Origin: Modestobacter sp. VKM Ac-2985
GTDB taxonomy: Bacteria > Actinomycetota > Actinomycetes > Mycobacteriales > Geodermatophilaceae
Direction of reading: 5' to 3'
Length of the DNA stretch: 64,000 nt
NCBI RefSeq assembly: GCF_026967925.1
Contig: NZ_JAPVBI010000001.1
Coordinates: 1,573,894 to 1,637,893, forward strand
Under the pieces are notes generated by a model, which worked only from the letters and a program-made list of their open reading frames with translations, did no database searches and was not told where the DNA came from. Below, in pieces: positions 17,430 through 26,393 of this stretch; position 1 is the first letter of the stretch; every line of letters begins with the position of its first letter. Both the position numbers and the translations under genes were made by a program.

Positions 17430-19223
17430 CTACCGGGCGTAGAGGGCTTCGACCTCGGCGCCGAACTCCTTCATCACGACTGCCCGCTTGAGCTTCAGGC
17501 TCGGGGTGAGGGTGCCGTTGTCCTCGGTGAAGTCGTCGCCGAGCACCCGGAACTTCTTGATCGCCTCGGCCTGCGAGACGGCCTTGTTCGCCTCGGCGAC
17601 CGCAGCGTCCAGCTCGGCCAGCAGGTCGGGGTCGTCGCGCAGCTGCTCGGAGGTCAGCGCGGCGTCCTTGCCCTGGGCCTTCAGCCACGTCGGCAGCGCC
17701 TCGGCGTCCAGCGTGACCAGGGCGGCGATGAAGGGCCGCTGATCGCCCACGACGATGCACTGGCTGACCAGCTTGTGCGCCCGCAGCCTGTCCTCCAGCA
17801 CGGCGGGGGCGACGTTCTTGCCGCCCGCGGTCACCAGGATCTCCTTCTTCCGCCCGGTGATCGTGAGGAAGCCCTGGGCGTCGAGCTCACCGAGGTCGCC
17901 GGTGTGGAACCAGCCGTCGGCGTCGATGGCCTCCGTGGTGGCCTTCTCGTTCTTCCAGTACCCGCGCATGACGATCCCGCCGCGCAGCAGCACCTCGCCG
18001 TCGTCGGCGATCGCCGTGTCGACCCCGGGCAACGGGCGTCCGACGGTGCCGATGCGCAGCGCCGCGTCGTGGTTGACCGCGGCAGCCGCCGTGGTCTCGG
18101 TCAGGCCGTAGCCCTCGAAGATCGTCACCCCGATGCCCCGGAAGAAGTGGCCGAGCCGCTCGCCCAGCGGTGCGCCGCCGGAGATGGCGCCGGCGCAGCG
18201 TCCGCCGAGGGCCGCCCGCAGCTTGCCGTAGACCAGCCGGTCGAACAGCGCGTGCTGCAGCCGCAGTGCCAGCCCCGGGCCGCCGGTGTCCTGCGCCCGC
18301 GACCAGTCGACGGCCACCTGGGCGGCCTTGTCGAAGATCTTGCCCTTGCCGTCGGCCTCGGCCTTGGCCTTGGCTCCGTTGAACACCTTCTCGAAGACCC
18401 GGGGCACGGCCAGCACGAACGTGGGCTGGAACCGCCCGAGGTCGCCGACGAGGTCCTTGATGTCGGGGGTGTGCCCGATGACCGTGCGGGTGTTGAGCGC
18501 GCCCACCTGCAGGACCCGGGCCAACACGTGGGCCAGCGGGATGAACAGCAGCAGCGACCCGTCGGCGTTCATGAACCGGCTCAGCAGGGTCATGCCGTTG
18601 CGGATCTCGAACAGGAAGTTGGCGTGGGTGAGCTCGCAGCCCTTGGGCCTGCCGGTGGTGCCGCTGGTGTAGATCAGCGTCGCCAGGCTGTCGGCGGAGA
18701 GGGTGGCCCGGCGGGCGGTCAGCTCGCTGTCGGGCACGTCGGTGCCCGCCGCGGTCAGGGTGGCCAGCCCGCCGTCGTCGATCACCCACACCGGTCCCAG
18801 CTCGGGGGCCTCGGAGCGCACGGACTCGACGGTCGCGGCGTGCTCGGCGCTCTCCACCACGATCGCCCGAGCGCCGGAGTCGGCGAGGATCCAGGCGACC
18901 TGGTCGGCGCTGGAGGTCTCGTACATCGGGACGACGACGGCGCCGGCGGTCCAGATCGCATAGTCCAGGACGGTCCACTCGTAGCGGGTCCGGGCCATCA
19001 GCCCGACCCGGTCGCCGGCCTGCACGCCACCGGCGATCAGCCCCTTGGCGACACCGGAGACCTCGGCGGCGAACTCCGCGTAGGTGACGTCGGCCCACTG
19101 ACCGGCCTGTTGGCGGCGCAGCCCGACCTCGTCGGGGTGCTCGGCCGCGTTGGTGGCGACCATGTCCGTCAGGGCGTCATCGGGCCCCACGCTGGCGGTG
19201 GGGGGAACGCTCAGTTCGCGCAC
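17430..19223 (-). CDS. fadD15: Long-chain fatty-acid-CoA ligase (FadD15-like)
   Basis: 597 residues from GTG 19223. AMP-forming acyl synthetase with P-loop LIYTSGTTGRPKGCELTH (about residue 180), the A5-type segment YGLTETTAA, WFHTGDLGELD and the catalytic Lys region ITGRKKEILVTAGGKNVAP. The long DFTEDNGTLTPSLKLKR C-terminus is typical of the FadD15 and eukaryotic ACSL group. It activates fatty acids for lipid synthesis or oxidation. Convergent with the PimB-like gene, 31 bp apart. In M. tuberculosis the same neighbour is fadD15 (Rv2187). Confidence 0.88.
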   Translation of the reverse strand: MRELSVPPTASVGPDDALTDMVATNAAEHPDEVGLRRQQAGQWADVTYAEFAAEVSGVAKGLIAGGVQAGDRVGLMARTRYEWTVLDYAIWTAGAVVVPMYETSSADQVAWILADSGARAIVVESAEHAATVESVRSEAPELGPVWVIDDGGLATLTAAGTDVPDSELTARRATLSADSLATLIYTSGTTGRPKGCELTHANFLFEIRNGMTLLSRFMNADGSLLLFIPLAHVLARVLQVGALNTRTVIGHTPDIKDLVGDLGRFQPTFVLAVPRVFEKVFNGAKAKAEADGKGKIFDKAAQVAVDWSRAQDTGGPGLALRLQHALFDRLVYGKLRAALGGRCAGAISGGAPLGERLGHFFRGIGVTIFEGYGLTETTAAAAVNHDAALRIGTVGRPLPGVDTAIADDGEVLLRGGIVMRGYWKNEKATTEAIDADGWFHTGDLGELDAQGFLTITGRKKEILVTAGGKNVAPAVLEDRLRAHKLVSQCIVVGDQRPFIAALVTLDAEALPTWLKAQGKDAALTSEQLRDDPDLLAELDAAVAEANKAVSQAEAIKKFRVLGDDFTEDNGTLTPSLKLKRAVVMKEFGAEVEALYAR

Positions 19224-19397
19224 GCCGTCCTCTCTGTCCTGGCCGGCCGGGGGCTCCGTCGCCCCGCCGCTCCGGACCAGGGTCCGGCACCCAATCTAGT
19301 CCGCGCAGCCCCCGCGCAGTAGCCGAGCGACCCCGGAGGAGGCAGGTGGCCCGGGAGGAGGCCAGGTCGGAGGGGGGCAGCGACTACCCTCCGCCCC

Positions 19398-19829
19398 ATG
19401 GCTGACCAGTCCACCCAGTCGATCGTCATCGACGCGCGAGCGGCCGAGGTCATGGCCGTGATCGCCGACTTCCCGGCCTACCCGTCGTGGGTGTCGGCAG
19501 CCAAGCAGGTGCAGGTGCTGGAGACCGGGGCCGACGGGCGGGCCCGCCGGGTGCACTTCGTGCTCGACGCCGGCGCGGTCCAGGACGACTACGTCCTGGA
19601 CTACACCTGGGACGACGACCGCCGCGTCGACTGGACCCTGGTGCAGGGCCAGATGCAGAAGCAGCAGGACGGCTCCTACTCCCTGGCCGAGTCGGGTGGT
19701 CGCACCACCGTCACGTACTCGATCACCATCGACCTGTCGATCCCGATGCTCGGGATGATCAAGCGCAAGGCCGAGAAGGTCATCCTCGACACCGCGCTCA
19801 AGGAGCTCAAGAAGCGCGTCGAGGGCTGA
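19398..19829 (+). CDS. SRPBCC-family (polyketide cyclase/START-like) protein
   Basis: 143 residues from ATG. MADQSTQSIVIDARAAEVMAVIADFPAYPSWVSAAKQVQVLE is the classic N-terminal helix-grip entry. The remaining beta strands (VDWTLVQG, TTVTYSITIDLSIPMLG) and the C-terminal helix KAEKVILDTALKELKKRVEG complete the hydrophobic cavity. It likely binds a lipid or other hydrophobic ligand and corresponds to Rv2185c in position. The stop shares a base with the ATG of the next gene (TGATG). Confidence 0.85.
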   Translation: MADQSTQSIVIDARAAEVMAVIADFPAYPSWVSAAKQVQVLETGADGRARRVHFVLDAGAVQDDYVLDYTWDDDRRVDWTLVQGQMQKQQDGSYSLAESGGRTTVTYSITIDLSIPMLGMIKRKAEKVILDTALKELKKRVEG

Positions 19830-21010
19830 TGCGCGCCGTGCAGGTCCTCCTCGTCACCGGCCCCGGTGGCGCCGGCAGCTCCACCGTGGCCGCGGCCACC
19901 GCCGTCCGGCTCGCCGCGGCCGGCTCCCGGTGCGTGCTGCTCACCGGTCAGCCGGCCGGGATCGCCGACCTCCCCGACCGGCTGACCGTCGATGTCGCCA
20001 CGCCGCAGCCGGCGTTGGAGGAGCTGTGGGCCCGGCACGTCGGCCAGCTGTCCGGCGCGCTGCCCCTGCTCACCGTGCCACCGGCGACCTCGGTCGTCGC
20101 GCTGCCGGGCGTCGCCGAGTTCACGCTCCTCACCGCCCTGGCCGGGCACCTCCGCTCCGGGGACGTCGACGTCGTCGTGCTGGACCCCGGCCCGACGGCG
20201 GCGGCGACGGCGTTGCTCGGCCTCCCGGGGGCGCTGCGCTGGTGGGTGGCGCAGGCCGCGCCGACCCGGCTGCGGGTGCTCGCCACGGTGCGTGCGGCCG
20301 CCACCCCGGGCCGCGCCGGCGTCACCGCGGGGCTGCTCGCCGGCGCCGCGGCGACGGAGGAGCTGCTGGACGCCGTGCCGCTGGCCGACCCGGCGCACAC
20401 CGCCGTCCACCTGGTGCTGCGCCCCGAGGCAGCGGCCGCCGACCACCTGCAGCACACGGCGACCGCGCTGGGCGTCCTCGGTCAGCGGATCGCCTCGGCC
20501 ACGGTCGCCCGGCTCCTCCCGGCCGGCCCGGGGGAGTGGTGGCAGCAGCGGGCCGCGGTGCAGGAGCAGGCGCTGCGCTCGGTGCGCGCGCTCCTGGACC
20601 CGGTGCACGAGGTGGCCGAGGCCGCCGCCGCGCCGGCCACCGTCGCCGAGCTGCTCGCGCTGGACGCCGCAGTGCCCGAGACCGCACCGCAGCCGCGGAC
20701 GCAGGCCGCGCCCCGTCGGGTGGACGGCGAGTGGCTGTTGGACGTGCCGCTGCCCTTCGCCCGCCGTGGCGAGGTCGAGCTCACCCGCTGGGCCGACGAC
20801 CTGGTGGTCACCGCCGCCGGGGCGCGCCGGTCCCTCGCGCTGGACGCCCTGCTGCGCCGGTGCACGGTCTCCGGCGGGTCGCTGACCGAGCCCGGCACGG
20901 CCCGCGCCGTCCTGGAGGTCCGCTTCGCCCCCGACCCGGAGCAGTGGCCGGCCGGGCTGCTGGCCGCCGGTGCCGCGGCCGGTGCGCCGGCCGAGGGGAG
21001 CGGGGCGTGA
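19829..21010 (+). CDS. ArsA/GET3-like ATPase with a degenerate P-loop
   Basis: 393 residues. The deviant Walker A of ArsA/MinD ATPases (GKGGVGKT) is replaced here by LVTGPGGAGSST, so neither the signature Lys nor the P-loop Lys is present. The rest of the fold is recognisable: VVVLDPGPTAAATALLGLPGALRWW in the Walker B region, and a C-terminal beta domain DGEWLLDVPLPFARRGEVELTRWADDLVVTA as in actinobacterial ArsA-like proteins. Position matches Rv2184c. It may bind nucleotide weakly or have become a scaffold. Co-transcribed between the SRPBCC gene and the next small gene, which it overlaps (GTGA). Confidence 0.8.
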   Translation: MRAVQVLLVTGPGGAGSSTVAAATAVRLAAAGSRCVLLTGQPAGIADLPDRLTVDVATPQPALEELWARHVGQLSGALPLLTVPPATSVVALPGVAEFTLLTALAGHLRSGDVDVVVLDPGPTAAATALLGLPGALRWWVAQAAPTRLRVLATVRAAATPGRAGVTAGLLAGAAATEELLDAVPLADPAHTAVHLVLRPEAAAADHLQHTATALGVLGQRIASATVARLLPAGPGEWWQQRAAVQEQALRSVRALLDPVHEVAEAAAAPATVAELLALDAAVPETAPQPRTQAAPRRVDGEWLLDVPLPFARRGEVELTRWADDLVVTAAGARRSLALDALLRRCTVSGGSLTEPGTARAVLEVRFAPDPEQWPAGLLAAGAAAGAPAEGSGA

Positions 21011-21450
21011 CCGCGCCCGGCCCCGACTGGGTCGAGCAGGCCCGCCGGCTGGCTGCCGGGCTGGCCGCCGAGCACGCGGCCGGCGCGCGGCTGACCGACG
21101 CGCTGGGCGGTCTGCTCGGCACGCCCGCCGCGCGGCCTGACCCGGCCCGACCCGAGGACGACGGTGCGGCCGCGCCCCCGTCGGCGGAGGACTGCCGCTG
21201 GTGCCCGGTCTGCGCCGGTCTGGCAGCGCTGCGCGGACGCCGTCCCGACCTGGTCGAGGCGCTCGCCGACGTGCTCGCCAGCGCAGCCACCGCGTTGCGT
21301 GCCCAGACGACCCACCCTGATCCGGACGGCAGCGCTGCCGCGCCCGAGGCCCCCGCTCCCGACGTCCGCGCCGCGGACGCACCAGCCCCTCCCGAGGAGA
21401 CCGTGACCCACCCGGCCCCTGCCCCCGTCCAGCGGATCGACGTCGCGTGA
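21007..21450 (+). CDS. Conserved actinobacterial protein with a CxxC pair (Rv2183c-like position)
   Basis: 147 residues from GTG 21007. Helical N-terminus WVEQARRLAAGLAAEHAAGARLTDALGGLL, then DCRWCPVCAGLAALRGRRPDLVEALADVL with two Cys that could bind metal, and a Pro/Ala-rich tail. It shares GTGA junctions with both neighbours, so it is translated with the ATPase and the ROK kinase. No function known. Confidence 0.75.
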   Translation: MTAPGPDWVEQARRLAAGLAAEHAAGARLTDALGGLLGTPAARPDPARPEDDGAAAPPSAEDCRWCPVCAGLAALRGRRPDLVEALADVLASAATALRAQTTHPDPDGSAAAPEAPAPDVRAADAPAPPEETVTHPAPAPVQRIDVA

Positions 21451-22481
21451 CCGTCTCCGACCTGCAGCGCCACGGCCCGACCGCGACCGGCCGGGCCGCG
21501 CAGCTGCCTGCGCTGGGCATCGACATCGGCGGCACCAAGGTCGCCGGCGGTGTCGTCGCCCCCGACGGCACGATCCTGGACACCGCCCGCCGAGCCACCC
21601 CCGGGAAGTCGGTCACCGCCACCGAGGACGCGATCACGGCGGTGGTCGAGGAGCTCGCGCAGCGGCACGGCGACCCGCTGGTCGGCGTGGGCGTCGGCGC
21701 GGCCGGCTGGTTCGACCGCACCGGGGACACCGTGCTGTTCAGCCCGCACCTGGCCTGGCGCAACCAGGCGCTGCGCAAGGACCTCGCCGACCGGCTGCAA
21801 CGCCCGCTCTGGGTGGGCAACGACGCCGACGCGGCGGCCTGGGCCGAGTACCGCTACGGCGCGGCCCGCGGCAGCAGCCTGATGCTGATGATCACCCTGG
21901 GCACCGGGATCGGCGGCGGCATCGTCGTCGACGGCCGGCTGCAGCGCGGCTCGCACGGCGTGGCCGGCGAGTGGGGTCACATGCGCGTGGTGCCCGACGG
22001 CCGGCTGTGCGCCTGCGGCAACCGTGGGTGCTGGGAGCAGTACGCCAGTGGGAACGCGCTGGGCCACACCGCGCGGGAGGTGGCCGACAACTCCCCGGCG
22101 GCCGCGGCCGACCTGCTCGACCGGGTGGACGGCAACGCCGCGCGGATCACCGGCGAGGTGGTGGCGCAGGCCGCCGCCGACGGCGACCCGCTGGCGATCG
22201 AGCTGCTGTGCGAGGTCGGCACCTGGCTGGGCCAGGGGATCGCCGACCTCTCGGCGATCCTCGACCCGGACGTGGTGGTGATCGGCGGCGGGGTGAGCGT
22301 GCTGGGCGAGACGGTGCTCGCGCCGGCCCGGGAGCGCCTGGAGCGGGCCCTGCCCGGTCGCGGGTTCCGGCCCGGGCCGCGGGTGGTGGCCGCCGAGCTG
22401 GGCGCGCAGGCCGGGATGGTCGGCGCCGCCGACCTGGTCCGCCGCGCCGTCGCCGACGGCGAGGACCAGCAGCAGGTCTGA
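21447..22481 (+). CDS. ROK-family glucokinase
   Basis: 344 residues from GTG 21447. Phosphate motif GIDIGGTKVAGGVV, the adenosine-side LGTGIGGGIVVDGRL, and the ROK zinc motif with GEWGHMRV and CACGNRGCWEQYAS. Catalytic Asp lies in WVGNDADAAAWAEYRYG. The closest family is the Streptomyces GlkA type, phosphorylating glucose with ATP. Other hexoses are possible. Last gene of the operon, followed by a terminator. Confidence 0.88.
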   Translation: MTVSDLQRHGPTATGRAAQLPALGIDIGGTKVAGGVVAPDGTILDTARRATPGKSVTATEDAITAVVEELAQRHGDPLVGVGVGAAGWFDRTGDTVLFSPHLAWRNQALRKDLADRLQRPLWVGNDADAAAWAEYRYGAARGSSLMLMITLGTGIGGGIVVDGRLQRGSHGVAGEWGHMRVVPDGRLCACGNRGCWEQYASGNALGHTAREVADNSPAAAADLLDRVDGNAARITGEVVAQAAADGDPLAIELLCEVGTWLGQGIADLSAILDPDVVVIGGGVSVLGETVLAPARERLERALPGRGFRPGPRVVAAELGAQAGMVGAADLVRRAVADGEDQQQV

Positions 22482-22490
22482 CGGCGAGGA

Positions 22491-22520
22491 CGGCAGCGGG
22501 GCCGGCGGGCCCCGCTGCCG
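22491..22520. terminator. Bidirectional terminator between convergent genes
   Basis: A perfect 13-bp stem CGGCAGCGGGGCC/GGCCCCGCTGCCG with loop GGCG, 10 bp after the kinase stop and 7 bp before the stop of the minus-strand gene. Confidence 0.85.
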
Positions 22521-22526
22521 GGTGCC

Positions 22527-23759
22527 TCACTCGGGGGCGAGCTCGCGGGCCAGCTGCTCCAGGAAGAGGCCGATGTCGGTGACGATGCCCATCGCCTGGG
22601 CACTGCCCCGGTCGGCCAGCTTGGTCACCGTCGCCGGGTTGATGTCCACGCAGACCAGCGGCACGGACGCCGGGAGGATGTTCCCGGTGGCGATCGAGTG
22701 CAGCATGGTGGCCACCATGATCGCGAAGCCGACGTCGGGCAGCTCGGCGCGCATCGCCCGCTGACCGTCGATGACGTCGGTGATGACGTCGGGCAGCGGG
22801 CCGTCGTCGCGTACCGAGCCGACCAGCACGAACGGCTTGTCGGCCTGCACCATCGCGTGCATGACCCCACCGGTGAGGACGCCGTTCCCCACCGCCGCGG
22901 CGATCGACCCGGCTGCCCGGATGGTGTTGATCGCCCGGATGTGGTGCTCGTGGCCGTGCGGCACGCCGGATCCCTTGGCGAGGTCGACCCCGAGCGAGGT
23001 GCCGAAGAGCGAGGACTCGATGTCGTGGGTCGCGAGCGCGTTGCCGGCGAAGAGCACGTCGACGTAGCCGGCCTGCACCAGCCGGACCATCGCCGGCGCG
23101 GCACCGGTGTGGACCACGGCCGGGCCGCCGACCCACAGCACCCGCTTCCCGGCGGCCTTGACCTCCCGCATCCGCTCGGCGATCTGGCGGACCAGGAGCG
23201 CCTGGGGCTTCTCGCTGGAGACCGAGGAGGACATGAACCCGAAGTCGTCCTCGTCGCCGCGGGGGGCCTGTGGCGGCAGCTCCACCCGCACGCCGTGGGC
23301 GCCGCAGACCACGGCGTCCCCGGCCCGGACGTCGCTGACCGGCACGGTCCGTACGACCGGTCCGTCGGTGACGACCAGGCCGCAGTCCATCTCCGGACGC
23401 TCCACCCGCACCCAGTCCCGGTCCAGCCGGACCAGGGTCTCCAGGTTGGTGGTCGAGTAGAAGTCCTCCGGGAAGACGCCGTCGGAGGGGGCGGGCCGGG
23501 TCGTCGCCGTCCCGGGGTCGACGGCGTTGGCCCCGTGCACCTGCACCCGCATCAGGATCCGGTCCAGCAGCTCGGGCTCGCTCGCGCTGACCTCGACCAG
23601 CGCCCGGGACTCGTCCTGGTGCTGACGACCCAGGTCCAGGCGGTCGATCCGGTAGTCACCGCCGTACTCGAGGACGTCGTCGAGCACCCGGGCGAGGATC
23701 CCGGTGTCCATCAGGTGACCGGTCAGGGTGACGACGGCGGAGTGCGTCGAGGAGGTCAT
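22527..23759 (-). CDS. TIGR00300/LOR-SDH-type protein (ornithine cyclodeaminase-like)
   Basis: 410 residues. N-terminal GHLMDTGILARVLDDVLEYGGDYRIDRLDLG with an ACT-like arrangement matches the LOR/SDH conserved region. The C-terminal half contains VLWVGGPAVVHTGAAPAMVRL, FAGNALATHDIESSLFGTSLG and MVATMLHSIATGNILPA. Related archaeal proteins are reported as NAD-dependent ornithine cyclodeaminases, and the cyanobacterial ArgZ/AgrE enzyme carries this module. Conversion of ornithine to proline is therefore a reasonable but untested call. Transcribed toward the terminator at 22491. Confidence 0.8.
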   Translation of the reverse strand: MTSSTHSAVVTLTGHLMDTGILARVLDDVLEYGGDYRIDRLDLGRQHQDESRALVEVSASEPELLDRILMRVQVHGANAVDPGTATTRPAPSDGVFPEDFYSTTNLETLVRLDRDWVRVERPEMDCGLVVTDGPVVRTVPVSDVRAGDAVVCGAHGVRVELPPQAPRGDEDDFGFMSSSVSSEKPQALLVRQIAERMREVKAAGKRVLWVGGPAVVHTGAAPAMVRLVQAGYVDVLFAGNALATHDIESSLFGTSLGVDLAKGSGVPHGHEHHIRAINTIRAAGSIAAAVGNGVLTGGVMHAMVQADKPFVLVGSVRDDGPLPDVITDVIDGQRAMRAELPDVGFAIMVATMLHSIATGNILPASVPLVCVDINPATVTKLADRGSAQAMGIVTDIGLFLEQLARELAPE

Positions 23760-23835
23760 CTCCGCAGGCTAGCGACAGCCCCGGGCAGGACCCCGCCGCG
23801 AGCTCAGGAGGCGTGGGGGGCAGCGGGGTCCTTCG

Positions 23836-24528
23836 TCAGACGACCGCGCCGTCGTCCCCGTCACGGTCGTCCCGGTCGCGCATCCGGGACACCAGCACCC
23901 CGACGCCGCCGACCACCGCGGCCACCCCGAGCACCAGGCCCAGGTCCAGCGACAGGCCGACCCGGGTCGGGGCGACGAGGAGCACGGCGCCGAGGACGAT
24001 GAGCAGCAGCGCGTACAGCGAGGCCGGCGCGAGCACCGGCAGGGGCGGGGGCGGGGGCGGCTCGTAGTGGTCGTCGAAGGCCTCCAGCACCGACCGCTCG
24101 GCCGGCGGCGGGGGCGGGTCGTCGCGTGGTTCGGCGGCCACGACGTTGCGGCCGTGCTCGGCCTCGAACGCGGCGACGATCCGGGCGAACTCGGCGTCCT
24201 CGTCGGTGGCCCGGTCCGCCCGGGGCGGCATCGGGCGGGGTGCGGCCGGCTCGTCGGTGTGCGGGTCGACGACGGCGGCGGCCTCGGTGCGCCGGGCGCG
24301 GTCGACGAACAACCGGTCCGAGGGCGGGCTGGGGAAGGAGACGCTGCGGGTGTAGGGCTGCACGTCGGTGGCCGGCTCGAGGTAGGCGGCTATCCCCGCC
24401 GCGGCCAGCAGGTCGAGCAGGTGCTCACCCACCCGCGGGTCGACGTCGCGCAGCGGGTGCCACAGCGTCGCGTCCAGCCCGTTGTCCCGGCGGCCCCGGC
24501 CGCGGCCCGGACCGCGGGGGAGCGTCAC
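23836..24528 (-). CDS. Actinobacterial protein with two C-terminal membrane helices
   Basis: 230 residues from GTG 24528. The N-terminal part DVDPRVGEHLLDLLAAAGIAAYLEPATDV is conserved-looking. A Pro-rich charged linker includes DEDAEFARIVAAFEAEHG and ERSVLEAFDDHYEPPPPPPLP. The C-terminus has two helices (LYALLLIVLGAVLLVAP, LGLVLGVAAVVGGVGVLVSR). The gene overlaps the end of the hydrolase gene (GTGA). No function is recognised. Confidence 0.72.
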   Translation of the reverse strand: MTLPRGPGRGRGRRDNGLDATLWHPLRDVDPRVGEHLLDLLAAAGIAAYLEPATDVQPYTRSVSFPSPPSDRLFVDRARRTEAAAVVDPHTDEPAAPRPMPPRADRATDEDAEFARIVAAFEAEHGRNVVAAEPRDDPPPPPAERSVLEAFDDHYEPPPPPPLPVLAPASLYALLLIVLGAVLLVAPTRVGLSLDLGLVLGVAAVVGGVGVLVSRMRDRDDRDGDDGAVV

Positions 24529-25316
24529 GAGCTGCGCTCCCGGGCGGCGGGCACGCGCTCCCGGACCCACTCGACGGACCGGGCGAAGAGCATCGTCGCG
24601 TCGTTGTCCAGGGTCGCCACGTGCCAGCTGTCGTGCAGCAGCACCTCGGTGGTGTCGGTGCTGCCGACGCCGGCCAGCAGCACCCGGGTCGAGGCGGGCT
24701 CCACGACGTGGTCGGTGACGCTGCGGAACACCAGCAGCGGCGCCCGCACGGCGCCCAGGTCGGCGCGGACGGCGGTCCACAGCCGGCGGAGGGCCAGCGC
24801 GGCCCGGGTGGGCAGCCGCGGGTAGGCCAGTTCGACCGACCCCGGCTTCTTGATGTCGCCGGCGACCGGCGCCCAGGCCGGGGTGAGCCGGGCCAGCAGC
24901 GGCAGCAGCCGGGCATCGCGTCGTTCGGTGAGCAGCGAGGGGTTGACCAGCACCAGCGCGGCGACGTCGTCCGGACGCCGCTGGGCCAGGCGCAGCGCCA
25001 GGGCGCCACCCATCGACAGGCCGGCCACCACCACCGAGCCGCACCGGGCGTGCAGGTCGTCCAGTGCCGCGGACAGCTCCTGGTACCAGTCCTCCTCGGT
25101 GCTGGCGTTCGCGTCCTGCCAGCGGGTGCCGTGGCCGGGCAGCAGCGGGCAGCGCACGGTGAAGCCGGCGGCCGCCAGGTGCTCGCCCCAGAGGCGCAGG
25201 CTCTGCGGGGTGCTGGTGAACCCGTGGCACAGCAGCACCCCGACCTGCCCGCCCGGCAGGTCGAAGGGGTCGGCGCCGGGCATCAGCGGCCCGGCCTGCG
25301 GTGCGACCTGCGGCAT
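24525..25316 (-). CDS. Alpha/beta hydrolase, carboxylesterase or monoacylglycerol-lipase type
   Basis: 263 residues. Oxyanion strand VGVLLCHGFTSTPQSLR, nucleophile elbow VVAGLSMGGALAL, Asp in FRSVTDHVVEP and His in DSWHVATLD give the complete triad of the Est30/thermostable carboxylesterase family. Likely intracellular, since there is no signal peptide. It is divergent from plsC, which suggests a link to glycerolipid turnover. Confidence 0.85.
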   Translation of the reverse strand: MPQVAPQAGPLMPGADPFDLPGGQVGVLLCHGFTSTPQSLRLWGEHLAAAGFTVRCPLLPGHGTRWQDANASTEEDWYQELSAALDDLHARCGSVVVAGLSMGGALALRLAQRRPDDVAALVLVNPSLLTERRDARLLPLLARLTPAWAPVAGDIKKPGSVELAYPRLPTRAALALRRLWTAVRADLGAVRAPLLVFRSVTDHVVEPASTRVLLAGVGSTDTTEVLLHDSWHVATLDNDATMLFARSVEWVRERVPAARERSS

Positions 25317-25411
25317 CGGTCCTCCGGAGCGGTGAGTGGCCGTGCGGCGTCGGCTGGGATTGTCGCGCTGTTGTGCGCCTCCTTAGTCTGACAGTCGCTG
25401 AGGGAGGCGCG

Positions 25412-26194
25412 TTGTTCTACTGGTTCCTCAAGTTCGTGGCCGTCGGGCCGATCGTCAAGCTCGTGTTCCGGCCCCGCGTCGAAGGCGGCGAGCACGTGCC
25501 GGCGACCGGTGCGGCGATCATCGCCAGCAACCACCTGTCCGCGGCGGACTGGATCTTCATGCCGCTGTCCCTGCGCCGGCGGGTCACCTTCCTGGCCAAG
25601 GCCGAGTACTTCACCGGCACCGGGCCCAAGGGGGCCGCGCAGCGGCTGTTCTTCGGCGGCAGCGGCCAGGTGCCGATCGACCGGACCAACGCCTCCGCGG
25701 CCGAGGACGCGATCCGCACCGGCATCCGCATCCTCAGCCGGGGCAAGCTGCTCGGGATCTACCCGGAGGGCACCCGGTCGCCCGACGGCCGGCTGTTCCG
25801 GGGGAAGACCGGCATCGCCCGGATGACCCTGGAGACCGGCGCGCCCGTGGTCCCGGTGGCGATGGTCTACGAGCCGCGCTCGGTGCCCCTGCCGGGCAAG
25901 CTGGGTCGCCGGCTCAGCAAGCACCTGCTGCGGGTCGTCGTGCGGTTCGGGGAGCCGCTGGACTTCTCCCGCTACGACGGGCTCTCGGGTGACCGCTTCG
26001 TCGAGCGTTCGATCACCGACGAGATCATGTACGAGATCATGGAGCTCTCCGGCCAGGAGTACGTCGACCTCTACGGCGCCAAGGTGAAGAAGTCGATGGA
26101 CACCACCGGCATCACCGCCGTCGAGGCCGTGTCCCGACTGCAGCCCCCGCCGCACGAGGCCGCCGACCGGCTGCCGAGCTCACTCGCCGGCTGA
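25412..26194 (+). CDS. plsC: 1-acyl-sn-glycerol-3-phosphate acyltransferase
   Basis: 260 residues from TTG 25412, chosen because GGGAGG lies just upstream and because the protein then begins LFYWFLKFVAVGP, a normal N-terminal membrane anchor. Motif I is NHLSAADWIF (the H-x4-D catalytic pair), and EGTRSPDGRLFRGKTG and PVVPVAMV are the glycerol-3-phosphate binding and family motifs. It acylates lysophosphatidate at the membrane to give phosphatidate. Corresponds in position to Rv2182c. The 95-bp divergent region upstream is shared with the hydrolase. Confidence 0.9.
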   Translation: MFYWFLKFVAVGPIVKLVFRPRVEGGEHVPATGAAIIASNHLSAADWIFMPLSLRRRVTFLAKAEYFTGTGPKGAAQRLFFGGSGQVPIDRTNASAAEDAIRTGIRILSRGKLLGIYPEGTRSPDGRLFRGKTGIARMTLETGAPVVPVAMVYEPRSVPLPGKLGRRLSKHLLRVVVRFGEPLDFSRYDGLSGDRFVERSITDEIMYEIMELSGQEYVDLYGAKVKKSMDTTGITAVEAVSRLQPPPHEAADRLPSSLAG

Positions 26195-26393
26195 GCTCAC
26201 TGGCCGGCTGAGCACGCGCCCCCAGGTCACAGGTCGGCTTCGCTGCAGACCGGGGGCTCCGGCCGACGTGCGGCGCGTGAGCTCCGCTCGACGGATCGCT
26301 GGTGTCGCCGCACTGCGATCCGGGAAGTGGGATCCGATGTGCTCCTGCTCCCACGCCTCGGCGCTGCCGCGCCCGACCGCCCGCTGACCGGGC

